Shown: positions 1 through 8,700, counted from the stretch's first letter. The stretch: DNA of 64,000 nucleotides from Streptomyces sp. NBC_00239 (GCF_036194065.1 NZ_CP108098.1:62001-126000), one strand, 5' to 3'. Program-made: numbers and translations. Notes: generated by a model from the letters alone, not told the origin.

Positions 1-603
1 GAGCGCGATACGGCGGGCCCCTTGGAGGGCTTGGGCGTGGCGGCGCAGGTTCTGCCGTACGTCGTACTCGTCGAGCCGTGCGGTGCTGCCGGCGACCTCC
101 ACGAGCTGCGGGTGTGGCGGCCGGTCGCTGAGCAGTGAGGCGTCCCAGACGCTGGCGACAGCGAAGAGGCTGGGGTGCCGGGTCAGCAGGTTGAGGGCGG
201 CGAAGCCTCCCTTGCTGAATCCCAGCAGGTGCACCGGCGGCCGCACCTGCGTGCCGAGCATGGCCAGGACGGTCGGTACGACCACGCGCACGAGGTGCTC
301 CTCCTGCTGGCAGTCGGCCCGGAACGCGTGGTTGACCAGCCACGGCGACTCACTGAACGTCGGCGCGGCAAAGACGGTCCCCTCACGCAGGTGAGCCGGA
401 AGCCGTCCGATCTCGGCGAGGCTGTGGCCGTACTTGCGCCCGTCGCCCTTCTCGACGGGCAAGGCGAGCACAACCCTGCGCACCCGCTGCTCGGGCCAGA
501 TCACGGTGACCTGCGTCCCGGACCTTTGGAACGGGCTCTCCAAAAGGACCTGGGCGCCTGCGGGCAGGGCGGGGCGTTCATGAGCGGAGGGCGGCGACGG
601 CAT
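1..603 (-). CDS. alpha/beta hydrolase (partial, C-terminus beyond window)
   Basis: The frame from ATG at 603 stays open to base 1, so 201 N-terminal residues are visible and the C-terminus lies outside the window. The central block GFSKGG, near residue 129, fits the G-x-S-x-G nucleophile elbow of serine esterases and acyl hydrolases. It is preceded by a hydrophobic strand (VHLLGF) and followed by a helix, as in the alpha/beta hydrolase fold. The start overlaps the end of the upstream nucleotidyltransferase gene by 26 bases, so the two are probably translationally coupled. It is the last visible gene of a six-gene minus-strand operon. The substrate is unknown; ester hydrolysis is inferred from the fold only. 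The Asp and His of a triad would lie at or beyond the visible end. Confidence 0.7.
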   Translation of the reverse strand, partial: MPSPPSAHERPALPAGAQVLLESPFQRSGTQVTVIWPEQRVRRVVLALPVEKGDGRKYGHSLAEIGRLPAHLREGTVFAAPTFSESPWLVNHAFRADCQQEEHLVRVVVPTVLAMLGTQVRPPVHLLGFSKGGFAALNLLTRHPSLFAVASVWDASLLSDRPPHPQLVEVAGSTARLDEYDVRQNLRRHAQALQGARRIAL

Positions 604-1345
604 CGTGGTACGTCTCCCAGTTGTCGCAGTTGAACCGGAGGTCGTCCGGCCGGAGCGGCAACGCCGTGAGTTCGTTGCCGGTGCTGATCCAGCGCCGGAT
701 GGCGTCGATGAGGTAGAGCTCGCCGCCCGGCCGGGGCGGGCATGCGCGCAGGGCCTCGAAGACGAACGGCCCGAGGACCCAGCGGGCGGCGCAGGCATGC
801 ACCCACTGGGCACCGGCGTGGTCCAGGAGGTCCCTGCTGAAGGCCACCGCGGCCGACCCGGGCCCTGGCGCGTCGGCCGCGCCCAGCAGGGTCTCGTGCG
901 CAGGGATGCCGTCCGCGGGAAAGATGCGGGTCAGGACGGAGCAGTCCGGCGTGCCGGAGACGAGTCGCTGGAGCGGGATCTCGCTGTCGGCGGCGCCGCG
1001 GATCAGGTTGTCCCCGAACGCCAGGACGAACGGCTGGGCGGCGGTCCATGTCTCGGCGGCGAGGACGGGGGCGCCGGGGCCGGCGCCGTCGTCCTGGACG
1101 CGGTAGGAGAAGTCCATGCCGTACGCGGCGCCGCTGCCGAAGTAGGCCGGGATCTGCGGCTTGCGTGAGGAGATCACGAACAGGACGTCGGTGATCCTGG
1201 CCGCGCGCAGCTCGTGGACCAGGTGCTCCAGGATCGGCATCCGCCCGGCGGGCAGCATTTCCTTGGGGATGATGCGGGTGATCGGGGCCATCTTGGTCCC
1301 GGCTCCGCCGACGGCCACGACCGCCCTGGTGATGGTGCGCGACAT
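578..1345 (-). CDS. sugar-1-phosphate nucleotidyltransferase-like protein (GalU/RmlA type)
   Basis: This 255-residue protein starts with the nucleotide-binding signature of sugar nucleotidyltransferases: GGAGTKM at residues 13-19, then P-x-TR-xx-PKEMLP. The family joins a sugar 1-phosphate to an NTP, releasing pyrophosphate and an NDP-sugar. A later FGDNL segment fits the strand and loop that carry the metal-binding Asp. The canonical glycine loop reads G-T-K rather than the usual G-T-R, as in UTP-glucose-1-phosphate uridylyltransferases. It is shorter than typical GalU (about 300 residues). Its neighbours, an RmlD-like reductase and a SIS-domain sugar-phosphate protein, support a sugar nucleotide pathway. 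The sugar and nucleotide cannot be told from the sequence. Confidence 0.8.
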   Translation of the reverse strand: MSRTITRAVVAVGGAGTKMAPITRIIPKEMLPAGRMPILEHLVHELRAARITDVLFVISSRKPQIPAYFGSGAAYGMDFSYRVQDDGAGPGAPVLAAETWTAAQPFVLAFGDNLIRGAADSEIPLQRLVSGTPDCSVLTRIFPADGIPAHETLLGAADAPGPGSAAVAFSRDLLDHAGAQWVHACAARWVLGPFVFEALRACPPRPGGELYLIDAIRRWISTGNELTALPLRPDDLRFNCDNWETYHDAVAALRS

Positions 1346-1357
1346 GAGGTCCTCCCG

Positions 1358-2422
1358 TCAGGCGCTCGGCCGGGCGGGCGGGGTGGCCAGCCAGTCGAGC
1401 CAGGTGCCGTAGACGTCGCAGTGGGCGACGATGTCGGAGCGGCTCACGCCGCCGTCGTGGCTGGCCATGATCATGCGGGGGGTGTCGTGGCCGAAGTGGC
1501 CGATGGAGATCTCGTGTAGTGGGCGGCGCTGGCTCAGCTCGGCGAGGGTGTCGAGGAGTCGTTCCCGGCCGCCGGGCGAGCCGAAGATCTGGTAGATCGA
1601 CCACGAGAAGACGAAGACCAGGTGCTGGTCGTCGGGGGTCTCGGCGACGACGTCGGAAAGGTGGTCCTGGGCCTTGCCGGCCAGGATCGTCGGCGGAGTG
1701 CGCGCGGCCAGGGCCAGGGCGGAGTTCAGGGTGTGCATCCGCTTGGTCTGCTCGGGCCAGGTGAGGCTGACCAGCCACTCGGTGGCCTCGGGGTCGGTGA
1801 CGTCCACCGGGGTTGGCTCGATCCCGACCGGGCGTACGAACCGCGTGACGTCCAGAGACAGAGGCGGTGTTGCGCCCTTGATCTCGCAGTGCAGGACCGT
1901 GTCGGGGTCGCTGTCCGGCAGGGTGATCCGGTGCCCGTCGTAGTCGTAGGTGTAGCGGTCCCAGAGCAGGGTCAGCCCGGCGCTGGCGCCCACGTCCACG
2001 ATCCTGATCGGCCGGCCGTCGTCAAGCTGCTGCTGGAGCGCGGCGAAGGCGGGCAGAAGGACGGTACAGCGGTTGACCTCGTTGGTCTGGACGGACCGAG
2101 TCCCGATGATCCGCCGGATCCCTCCGGCGTGGCGGCGGCAGAAGTCCGTCAGCAGGTCGGCGGCACGGTCTTCGGTCAGGTCCTCGTGCCCGGTGAAGTA
2201 GGGGGCGAGCGGGTGCTGGACGCCGCGGCGGAGAATGTGGTGGACGGCCGCGAGCAGCATGTTCGGCGCGGGCTGTCCCGGCTGGGTGTGGGCCGCGAGG
2301 TCGAGCAGCTCGGGGGTGCGCGCTGCCGCGCGGGACAGGGTGGCATACAGCGGGGACAGGCCGGTGGCCTGCTGGTCGGCAAACCGCCGGAAGATCTCGG
2401 CGAGCTGGGTGTGGTCGGTCAT
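1358..2422 (-). CDS. DUF2332 family protein
   Basis: The 354-residue protein resembles the DUF2332 family of actinobacterial proteins of unknown function. The N-terminus is FRRFADQQATGLSPLY-like, then a helical segment ending HPLAPYF, then a segment IRIVDVGASAGLTLLWDRY that looks like the glycine-rich first motif of a class I SAM-dependent methyltransferase fold. I chose the ATG at 2422, 11 bases after the upstream RraA-like gene stops, because GGAGATCCCC lies just ahead of it; the longer open frame would run far into that gene. It sits third from the end of the sugar operon. A methyltransferase role is only a guess from the glycine motif. Confidence 0.75.
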   Translation of the reverse strand: MTDHTQLAEIFRRFADQQATGLSPLYATLSRAAARTPELLDLAAHTQPGQPAPNMLLAAVHHILRRGVQHPLAPYFTGHEDLTEDRAADLLTDFCRRHAGGIRRIIGTRSVQTNEVNRCTVLLPAFAALQQQLDDGRPIRIVDVGASAGLTLLWDRYTYDYDGHRITLPDSDPDTVLHCEIKGATPPLSLDVTRFVRPVGIEPTPVDVTDPEATEWLVSLTWPEQTKRMHTLNSALALAARTPPTILAGKAQDHLSDVVAETPDDQHLVFVFSWSIYQIFGSPGGRERLLDTLAELSQRRPLHEISIGHFGHDTPRMIMASHDGGVSRSDIVAHCDVYGTWLDWLATPPARPSA

Positions 2423-2433
2423 CGGGGATCTCC

Positions 2434-3099
2434 TCAGATGATCTTGTAGCCGGACTCGGTGAGCTGCTGCACGGCGCCGAGACTCTGGCCGCGGCGGGCC
2501 CACCACTTCTCCTCCTCGGCGGTCATGGACGCGTGGGCCTTGGCGATGACGGCTGTGACCTGGTCGCGGGGGACGATCACCGTGCCGTCCTCGTCGCAGA
2601 CCACGACGTCCCCGGGATTGATGCGGACGCCGTCAATGTCCACGGGGACATTGACCGCGCCGTCCTGGCGGCCTGCGGGGTAGTCGAAGTTGAGCGGGGT
2701 CGTGCCGCGGGCGACCGTGGGGAAGGCAATGCGGCGCAGCTCGGCGAGGTCGCGGACCATGCCGTCGACCAGGACCCCGGCGATGCCCCGGGTCTGCATG
2801 TGCGCGGCGGTCACGCCCCCGAAGCACGAGCGCTCCTTGCCGCCGCCGGCCGCGACCACGACGACGTCGCCGGGCTGGGCGAGGTCGATCGCCGCGCGGC
2901 GCACGGTCACGTCCGGGCCCAGCGCGGTGACGGCGCTGCCGCACAGGACCAGGCCGGGGGTCTGGAGACGCAGGCAGTAGGAGAGGGCGCCGGTCTTGCC
3001 GAGCGCGTCCACGATCGAGGCGACCGGGATGCGCGACAGGGCGGCGGTCTCGCTCCGGGAGGGGCGGACGATTTCGGTGTGGATCTCACGTGCGGACAT
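2434..3099 (-). CDS. RraA/HMG aldolase family protein
   Basis: This 221-residue protein matches the RraA-like fold, which includes 4-hydroxy-4-methyl-2-oxoglutarate aldolases and the RNase E regulator RraA. The diagnostic stretch is GGVTAAHMQTRGIAGVLVDG followed by MVRD: the glycine loop and the Arg-Asp pair that bind substrate and metal in the aldolases. The C-terminal half (INPGDVVVCDEDGTVIVP) is the conserved strand region. It lies 15 bases after the SIS gene and 11 before the DUF2332 gene, in the same operon, so a metabolic retro-aldol or decarboxylase role is more likely than RNase control. The substrate is unknown. The name menG, often given to this family, would be misleading. Confidence 0.8.
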   Translation of the reverse strand: MSAREIHTEIVRPSRSETAALSRIPVASIVDALGKTGALSYCLRLQTPGLVLCGSAVTALGPDVTVRRAAIDLAQPGDVVVVAAGGGKERSCFGGVTAAHMQTRGIAGVLVDGMVRDLAELRRIAFPTVARGTTPLNFDYPAGRQDGAVNVPVDIDGVRINPGDVVVCDEDGTVIVPRDQVTAVIAKAHASMTAEEEKWWARRGQSLGAVQQLTESGYKII

Positions 3100-3114
3100 G
3101 GTGGAGCCCTTTCG

Positions 3115-4335
3115 TCACAGGAACGGGGTGTCGGAGAGTTCGCGGAGCGGTGCCAGGTCCTGCGCCATCAGGGCGTCGGGCGACAGCACGGCGGCCGGGC
3201 CGGACCGGTCCGCGGTCAGGGTGGCGCGGGTGGTTCGGCACAGCAGATGGGCGACTGACTGCACCAAGGCCGCGAGCGCGAAGTCGTCGACGCGCGGCAG
3301 CCGGAAGTCACGCGCCCTGGCACCGGAGCAGCCGGGGCCGTCCCGGTGCAGGAGGAACAGCCGGGTGCCCGCCACGGTGGCGACGTTGACGGCCTCGCGG
3401 GTCGTCCTGCTGGCCGAGTCATAGGCCAGCAGGAAAACCACGTCCTCGGGGCCGGCGCTGCTCAGCTGGTGGCGCACACCGTGGGCGGGGTCGGGATGGT
3501 CGTTGTAGACCGCGCTCATGTCGGCTAGCGAGGGGTCGCAGACGACGAGCGGGGGCTGCACCCCATCGACGCCGAGCGGCGCGTCCCAGGCCAGGTTGTG
3601 CGCGAAGTGCTCGCCAGCCAGGGCGAGGGGTCCGCCGTCCGGGCACAGCACGTAGATCCGGCGCCGGTTGCGGATCGCGTCCGCGACGGCCTCGGTCGCC
3701 TCCCGCAGGAAGGCTCCCAGCAGTTCGGCGTCCACCGCAGACACGGCGTGCAGGTGCCGCTCCGCACGGGTCAGCAGCGGCTCCGTGTCGGGGTCCGGCA
3801 CGGTGGCGGCGGCCAGGGTCAGCACGGTCAGCATGGCGTCCTCGCTGATCTGCTGGTCCGTGGTCCCGGTCGCCCAGACCATGCCGTCGGCCGGCTCCAT
3901 CTGGGTGCCGTCGCCGCCCACCAGCGCCAGCACCGGCACGCGGTGTTCGGCGCAGAGCCGGGTGGCCTCAAGGATGTTCGCCGACCGGCCGCTGACGCTG
4001 GCGACGACGACCAGGCGCACCCTGTCGATGTCCCGGGCGAGCGACCGCGCGAAGGCCGTGCGGAACTCGTCCCGCTGCGCGCTGTAGGCCAGGGTCGCCG
4101 GGCTCATCATCGAGTCGTTCACCGGCACTCCGGCTTGCGTGTGAAGCTGGAGGAGAGCCGAGCGGACGATCGCCGAGGATCCGCCGTTGCCGAAGGCGCG
4201 GATCTCACCGCCGTCGGCGGTGGCCCTGGCCAGCAGGTCGACGGCCTCGGTGCCGCGTGGAAGCATGCGGCGGATGGCTTCGCCCACCTCGGTCACGTAG
4301 GCGTGGGCGAAGTCCTCGTACAGAAGCGTGGTCAC
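3115..4335 (-). CDS. double SIS-domain protein (phosphosugar binding)
   Basis: A GTG start at 4335, preceded by AAGGAAGGA, gives 406 residues; the ATG-started longer frame runs back into the upstream gene. Two sugar-isomerase (SIS) folds are visible. The first has the phosphosugar loop GNGGSS at residues 49-54 and a second Ser-rich strand (ASVSGRSANI), as in GmhA and DiaA. The second half (YVLCPDGG, then VFLLAYDSASRTT) repeats the pattern more weakly. SIS domains bind phosphorylated sugars and either isomerise them or act as sensors. The start overlaps the stop of the RmlD-like gene by 4 bases. Ketose/aldose phosphate isomerisation feeding the nucleotidyltransferase is plausible but inferred. 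Confidence 0.75.
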   Translation of the reverse strand: MTTLLYEDFAHAYVTEVGEAIRRMLPRGTEAVDLLARATADGGEIRAFGNGGSSAIVRSALLQLHTQAGVPVNDSMMSPATLAYSAQRDEFRTAFARSLARDIDRVRLVVVASVSGRSANILEATRLCAEHRVPVLALVGGDGTQMEPADGMVWATGTTDQQISEDAMLTVLTLAAATVPDPDTEPLLTRAERHLHAVSAVDAELLGAFLREATEAVADAIRNRRRIYVLCPDGGPLALAGEHFAHNLAWDAPLGVDGVQPPLVVCDPSLADMSAVYNDHPDPAHGVRHQLSSAGPEDVVFLLAYDSASRTTREAVNVATVAGTRLFLLHRDGPGCSGARARDFRLPRVDDFALAALVQSVAHLLCRTTRATLTADRSGPAAVLSPDALMAQDLAPLRELSDTPFL

Positions 4336-5255
4336 GATGGGTCCTTCCTTCGTCCCGCAGCGGGCCCGGTGAGGGACAGCCAGGGCTCCACGGCGGGCGG
4401 GAACTCGATGTCGAACAGGCGGCGGCGGGCCGGGCCCAGGGCTGCGGGAAGGTCCTGGCAGTCCAGGCGGCAGTCGACCGGCCGGTCCCCGGACGCCGCG
4501 TCCGCCTCCCCGGCGCGGACGTGATCGGCGGACAGACCGAACCTGCGCGCGATCAGGAGCGCCATCCGGTACTTGGTCAGGCCCTGCTCCGCACTCCAGT
4601 GAGCAACCGAGCCCAGACGCTGCCCTTGCAGGAGGGCCCCGGCGAGTCGTCGGCACACCTCGGCGGCCTCGTCCGCGTGCGTGGGGTAGCGGACACACAC
4701 GTCGTCCAGCTCAACCGGGGCACCGGCACCGACTTGGCGGGCGATCTCGGTCAGATTCGTCTCGGCAGCGAACCGCACGGGCCGGTACAGCACGGGCAGC
4801 CGCAGGATCGCCGCGTCCGGGCAGGCGGCACGCGCGGCGTACTCGGCCAGCAGCTTCCACCGGCCGTAGGCGTTCAGCGGATTCGGGAGGCTGTCGGGCC
4901 GGTAGGGCGGCGCCGTCCCGTCGAAGACGTAGTCGCTGGAGATGTGCACCAGCCGGGCCCCGCACCGGCGAGCGCCTTCGGCGATCAGTCGGGCCGCATC
5001 CACGTTTCCCGCGCGGGCCCTCTCCGGTGCACCAGCCCACACGGCGGGGCGGCGCTCGCCCACGCAGTTCACGACGACGTCCGGCCGCACCCGGCCGAGC
5101 AGGCGCGCGATGGCGTCGGCTGACGTCGCGTCGACCGGAACCAGGGCGCTGCCGGCGGTCCGGCTGAACCCGGTGCCCGTCACGGTCATGTCGCCGAAGG
5201 CCCGCATCACGCTGCGGCCCAGAAGCCCGGACGCACCGAAGATCACTGCTCGCAT
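4332..5255 (-). CDS. RmlD-like NAD(P)-dependent sugar nucleotide reductase (SDR)
   Basis: First gene of the minus operon, 307 residues. It carries the Rossmann loop GASGLLG at residues 7-13, the SSDYVFDG motif around residues 106-113 and the catalytic YxxxK as Tyr130 and Lys134 (AYGRWK). All are typical of dTDP-4-dehydrorhamnose reductase and other extended SDR enzymes acting on sugar nucleotides. A strong ribosome site (GGAGGTGAGGG) lies directly before the ATG. The stop overlaps the next gene's GTG by 4 bases. The product is probably a reduced deoxysugar nucleotide, but no dehydratase or epimerase partner (RmlB, RmlC) is visible here, so the exact reaction is open. Confidence 0.8.
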   Translation of the reverse strand: MRAVIFGASGLLGRSVMRAFGDMTVTGTGFSRTAGSALVPVDATSADAIARLLGRVRPDVVVNCVGERRPAVWAGAPERARAGNVDAARLIAEGARRCGARLVHISSDYVFDGTAPPYRPDSLPNPLNAYGRWKLLAEYAARAACPDAAILRLPVLYRPVRFAAETNLTEIARQVGAGAPVELDDVCVRYPTHADEAAEVCRRLAGALLQGQRLGSVAHWSAEQGLTKYRMALLIARRFGLSADHVRAGEADAASGDRPVDCRLDCQDLPAALGPARRRLFDIEFPPAVEPWLSLTGPAAGRRKDPS

Positions 5256-5326
5256 CCCTCACCTCCATGGTCTTGCGAGGTGAGACAGACAAGCGGAGGC
5301 GGAGGCGTGATCGCGAGAGGTTACCG

Positions 5327-5394
5327 CGGTGTACCCGGTGCACACACCAACTCGGTGTACGGGCACCGATTTTGCTGCCCGGTGTACGTACACC
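5327..5394. promoter_or_regulatory. three-copy GGTGTAC operator cluster in divergent promoter
   Basis: CGGTGTAC occurs at 5327-5334, 5353-5360 and 5380-5387, spaced 26 and 27 bases apart. Each is followed by an inverted partner: GTGCAC after the first, GGGCACCG after the second, and a perfect 14-bp palindrome GGTGTACGTACACC at 5381-5394 for the third. The cluster lies between the sugar operon (start 5255, minus) and the TPR regulator (start 5476, plus). Spacing of about 2.5 helical turns suggests repeated dimer binding on alternating faces. The binding protein is unknown. Confidence 0.55.
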
Positions 5395-5475
5395 AGGTCC
5401 CATTCGTCCCATCTTCTGGCGGTCCCCTGAGCGGTGGTACCTTCCGACCAGGACCTCGCCGGACTTGGAGTGCCC

Positions 5476-6789
5476 ATGGAGCCAGCAGCGGTTGACGCCC
5501 CGCCGGCCAACGTGCTCGGCGCCCTGTTACAGCAGCTGGGTATGCGGCCGGAGCAGCTCATCGCCCGCATCAACCAGCGGCGGGCCCGCCGCGGCTGTTC
5601 CCCCCTCAGCACGAAGGCGGCCTACCCCTGGCTTCGCGCGACCCCCTCTCTCCCGCAGCCCGACAACCAGGCGGACGCCCTGGCCGTCCTCACCGCCAGG
5701 GCTGGACGGTGCATCACCGCGGTCGACGTCGGATGGAACCTGCCTCGCCCCCGGACCCGTCACCGTCACCTCGACGCGCCCGGCGACGCCCCCCTGGAGG
5801 CCCTGCTCCAGGAGATCAGCCAAGGAGACCTGATGGACCGCCGCAACCTGCTCATGCTCACCGGAGCCGCAGCCACCGCCCCCGCCCTCGCGCTGCTGCT
5901 CGGCCCGATAGCGGAAGCCTCCGCAGCCTCTTCCGGCCAGCTGAGCGAGCGGCTGGTCGGGTCGATCGAAAGGGCCGTTCGCGACCTGAGGGAGATTGAC
6001 GACTCCACCGGCAGCGCCAGCGGTGACCTCACGTGGGGCGTCGGTATCTGGCAGAGCGCATCCCGGGTCGTGGCACAGGCACGGGGTCACGGGCCGCTCG
6101 CCGATCGCCTTCAGACGGCCTACATCGAGCTGAGCGAGCAGGTCGGTTGGATGTGCTTCGACGCCCGTCAGCACCCACAGGCACAGCGCATTTACCACAC
6201 CGGCATGCGCCTGGCCCGCGAGACAGGCACCTCACTGACCACCCGTCACGCGACCGCCAACCTCGTGGCATCCACCGCGTACCAGGCCGCATGGCTGGGC
6301 CACCACAACGACGCTGCCGCACTCCTCGACATCGCCGCACGGACGCCAGACCTTCCGTCCGCAGCGGCCGCGGTCATCGCCGACCGGCGCGTCTACGCCG
6401 CAGGACGGCGGCACGACCCTGACGCGGTCCTCCGATTCCGCGACGAAGCGCTGCTCCACCTCGGCTCTCCGGACGAGCGCACACCGTGGTGGGCGACCTG
6501 GCTCACGAACGACTCCGTGGACGCCGCCACCGGCCGGGCCTGGCTCGCCTGCGACCAGCCATCCCGGGCCGTCCCCTTCCTTCGCAGCCGCGTTGAGGCG
6601 ACTGCGCCCGACTACCCGCGCGACCAGCTCTACGCAGTGCTCGACCTGGCCGACACTGTCCACCAGTGCGGCGACGGCGACCAGGCACGGGAACTCCTCG
6701 ATCAGGCCGAAGGGCTCATCGACACCGTCAGCTCGCAGCGCTTGGTCCACCGGTTCGACGCCCTGTCGTCGGCCGTCGCCGCCGCGTGA
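5476..6789 (+). CDS. TPR-containing regulator-like protein
   Basis: From the ATG at 5476, which has GGAG 9 bases upstream, the product is 437 residues. The N-terminal 60 residues (ALLQQLGMRPEQLIARINQR) resemble a degenerate helix-turn-helix. They are followed by a linker, a hydrophobic Ala-rich stretch (LLMLTGAAATAPALALLLG) and a long helical C-terminus with repeated two-helix units like tetratricopeptide repeats. This build is common in Streptomyces regulators related to XRE/NsdA-type proteins, where the TPR part senses a partner protein or peptide. It is divergent from the sugar operon and probably controls it. An in-frame ATG at 5434 is an alternative start. Confidence 0.6.
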   Translation: MEPAAVDAPPANVLGALLQQLGMRPEQLIARINQRRARRGCSPLSTKAAYPWLRATPSLPQPDNQADALAVLTARAGRCITAVDVGWNLPRPRTRHRHLDAPGDAPLEALLQEISQGDLMDRRNLLMLTGAAATAPALALLLGPIAEASAASSGQLSERLVGSIERAVRDLREIDDSTGSASGDLTWGVGIWQSASRVVAQARGHGPLADRLQTAYIELSEQVGWMCFDARQHPQAQRIYHTGMRLARETGTSLTTRHATANLVASTAYQAAWLGHHNDAAALLDIAARTPDLPSAAAAVIADRRVYAAGRRHDPDAVLRFRDEALLHLGSPDERTPWWATWLTNDSVDAATGRAWLACDQPSRAVPFLRSRVEATAPDYPRDQLYAVLDLADTVHQCGDGDQARELLDQAEGLIDTVSSQRLVHRFDALSSAVAAA

Positions 6790-7051
6790 AGCCGGATTCG
6801 ACACCGAAGCCGCAGACGAGTAAGTGACAACCGCTGCGACGCCTGCCGGACGCCCCTGCCGCACCGGGAGCCGCGCTGAGGCAGCGGCCCCCAAGCCCGA
6901 ACACTGCCCCCCGCGCCCCGGATACGGTGCCCACCGCCTTCACCTTCAGAGCCTGTTCCGGACCTCGTATCAGCAGGTCACGCAGACCAGCCCGAGACGA
7001 GCGTGGGTAACGCGTTCGGGGAACGGCCACCGTGACTGTCTCTCGAACGGA

Positions 7052-7297
7052 TCACGCGTCCTCGTACATCTCCCCGGTCAGAATGTCCCGCGCCATCTGC
7101 GTGATGACATCACGCCTGGTCATCTCACCGGTCGTCGGCTCGGGGTAGCCGATGGGCAACTCGCGCTCCACCGCGTCCGCAATGTCTTCGATCTTGAAGG
7201 TGATCTCCGTGTCGACCGCTAGGTGGGCCACGGTTTCGACGGCACGCTCCGTCCGAGCGATCAGGTCTCGCGTCAGCGACTCAGAGTCAATAGTCAT
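7052..7297 (-). CDS. hypothetical protein, 81 aa
   Basis: This small acidic helical protein (many Glu, Asp and Thr) matches no family I recognise. Amino acid composition and G/C third positions look like real coding sequence, and no longer ORF competes convincingly in the region. No clear ribosome site precedes the ATG at 7297; the upstream DNA is locally A/T-rich (CTACCGTTTGTTCA), so a leaderless or weak start is possible. The 262 bases between it and the upstream regulator gene end at 6789 contain no other gene I can support. Confidence 0.45.
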   Translation of the reverse strand: MTIDSESLTRDLIARTERAVETVAHLAVDTEITFKIEDIADAVERELPIGYPEPTTGEMTRRDVITQMARDILTGEMYEDA

Positions 7298-7511
7298 TGA
7301 ACAAACGGTAGTTGACGGCAGGCGTCGAAGGGTGGGGGTTCAGGAACAGGCTGGTTCTGCTCTCACCCTCCCGACAGGAGGTCCCCCCATGCGCAAATCC
7401 GCAGGGGCCACCAAAACGGCCGTTTTTACGGGATTCGCGCGGGAGTTTTCCAGACACTCCTCGCAAACTTTCACTGAGCAGTTGATCGGACCGCTACGGT
7501 CGAGTCTGACT

Positions 7512-7543
7512 GGTGCGGCGCCTCCCCCCGTGGGCGCCGCACC
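7512..7543 (-). terminator. hairpin terminator downstream of type III PKS
   Basis: A perfect 11-bp stem, GGTGCGGCGCC (7512-7522) and GGCGCCGCACC (7533-7543), encloses a 10-base loop. It begins 8 bases after the PKS stop codon on the minus strand. There is no long T-tract, as is usual in Streptomyces. Confidence 0.75.
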
Positions 7544-7550
7544 AGGTGCT

Positions 7551-8600
7551 TTACGCGGACCCAGCCCAGTGCGTACGCGCTGCGGCTGCGCTGAAGCCCG
7601 GTCCGACGCCGAAGAGCAGCCCTTGAGCGCCCCCGGGCGGCGGGTCGTCGTGTGTGCGGTCCAGGATCCGCAGCACGGCCGGCCCGCCGGTGTTCCCATC
7701 CTCCTCCAGACTCGTACGCGAGTGGCGGAGGGCCTTCTCCGAGCACGCACCTGCCTCGACGACCAGGTCAAGAATCTTGGGACTGCCGGGGTGGATCACT
7801 GCGAAGCCCGGCTCCCAGCGCTCCTCCTGCCCCCAGGGCAGCAGGGGCAGGACCTTCGACACCGCCTTGATCGCATCGCGGGTGGAGTCGAAGTGGTATC
7901 CGGCGCTGTCAGCGCGGAGCTTGTAGTAGTGGACGGTGTCCCGTCCCTCATCGCTGTGCAGGTAGGTCCACGTGTCCTCGATGAACAGGCCGGGTTGCCT
8001 CAGGGGCTCGGCACTGACGACGGCGGCCGCGCCGCCGTCGCCGAACAGCATCTTGTAGATCATGGCGGGCAGCGTGGCGTCGGCGTGCTGATAGACCGTG
8101 CTGAGAGCTTCCGCCCCGGCGACCAGGACGTGGTGGCCGGGGCGGACCAGCGCGGCAGCCAACCCGAGAGCGTGGGCGCCGCCGGCGCACGCGAGCTGGG
8201 TCATCGGGATGCGCCGCACGGTGGGGGGCAGTCCGAGGGCATGGACGAGGTGCACGTCCAGCCCCGGAATGGCCAGGCCCGTGGCATGGAAGGTGATCAG
8301 CGTTCCGATGTCACTGGGCCGGATGCCAGCTTGGTCCAGCGCCTGCCGAGCGGCCCGTTCACCGAGATTGCAGACCTCGGCGAAGGTGCGCTCATTGCGC
8401 TCCTGGAACCCCTCTGTACGGGACACCTCCTCAAGGGGTCGGACAAACCTGCGTCTCGCGACCCCCACCGTCTTTGCGATTCGCATGATGGAAGCCATCT
8501 GCGGATGTCCGGGATGCATCCTTTTAATGTCATCTGTTATCTGGTCGGTAGTGACGTCATAGGCGGCGTCAGCGATTCCCGGACGGTTGACGAATGCCAC
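7551..8600 (-). CDS. type III polyketide synthase (chalcone/stilbene synthase-like)
   Basis: The 349-residue protein has the full catalytic triad of the thiolase-fold type III PKS family. Cys138 lies in QLACAGGAHALGLA, His270 in FAVIHPGSPKILD and Asn303 in EEDGNTGG; the GVGPGFS loop is near the C-terminus. These homodimers load an acyl-CoA on Cys and extend it with malonyl-CoA, then cyclise the chain to pyrones, resorcinols or naphthalenes. Length is normal for bacterial members such as RppA and germicidin synthase. The starter unit cannot be read from sequence. It stands alone, with an MBL-fold hydrolase gene upstream on the same strand and a terminator directly downstream. Confidence 0.9.
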   Translation of the reverse strand: MAFVNRPGIADAAYDVTTDQITDDIKRMHPGHPQMASIMRIAKTVGVARRRFVRPLEEVSRTEGFQERNERTFAEVCNLGERAARQALDQAGIRPSDIGTLITFHATGLAIPGLDVHLVHALGLPPTVRRIPMTQLACAGGAHALGLAAALVRPGHHVLVAGAEALSTVYQHADATLPAMIYKMLFGDGGAAAVVSAEPLRQPGLFIEDTWTYLHSDEGRDTVHYYKLRADSAGYHFDSTRDAIKAVSKVLPLLPWGQEERWEPGFAVIHPGSPKILDLVVEAGACSEKALRHSRTSLEEDGNTGGPAVLRILDRTHDDPPPGGAQGLLFGVGPGFSAAAARTHWAGSA

Positions 8601-8700
8601 CGCTCCCCCTCTATTCCTAAAGCATCGGCCGTGCCCGAATTCGGCACTGAGGGCGGAGAATACCGGGTCAATATGTCGACCTGTTGATGTGAGGGGCGGC

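Noticed and set aside
501..1778. A 425-residue frame crossing the nucleotidyltransferase and DUF2332 genes
   Set aside because: Its Pro/Arg-rich translation conflicts with the well-supported coupled genes in the other frame.
2434..3099. Assigning the RraA-like gene as menG or an RNase regulator
   Set aside because: The operon context is metabolic and the family mostly contains aldolases, so neither name is supported.
6824..7222. A 132-residue plus-strand frame after the TPR regulator
   Set aside because: It has poor start context and shadow-like composition, and overlaps the small minus-strand gene at 7052-7297.
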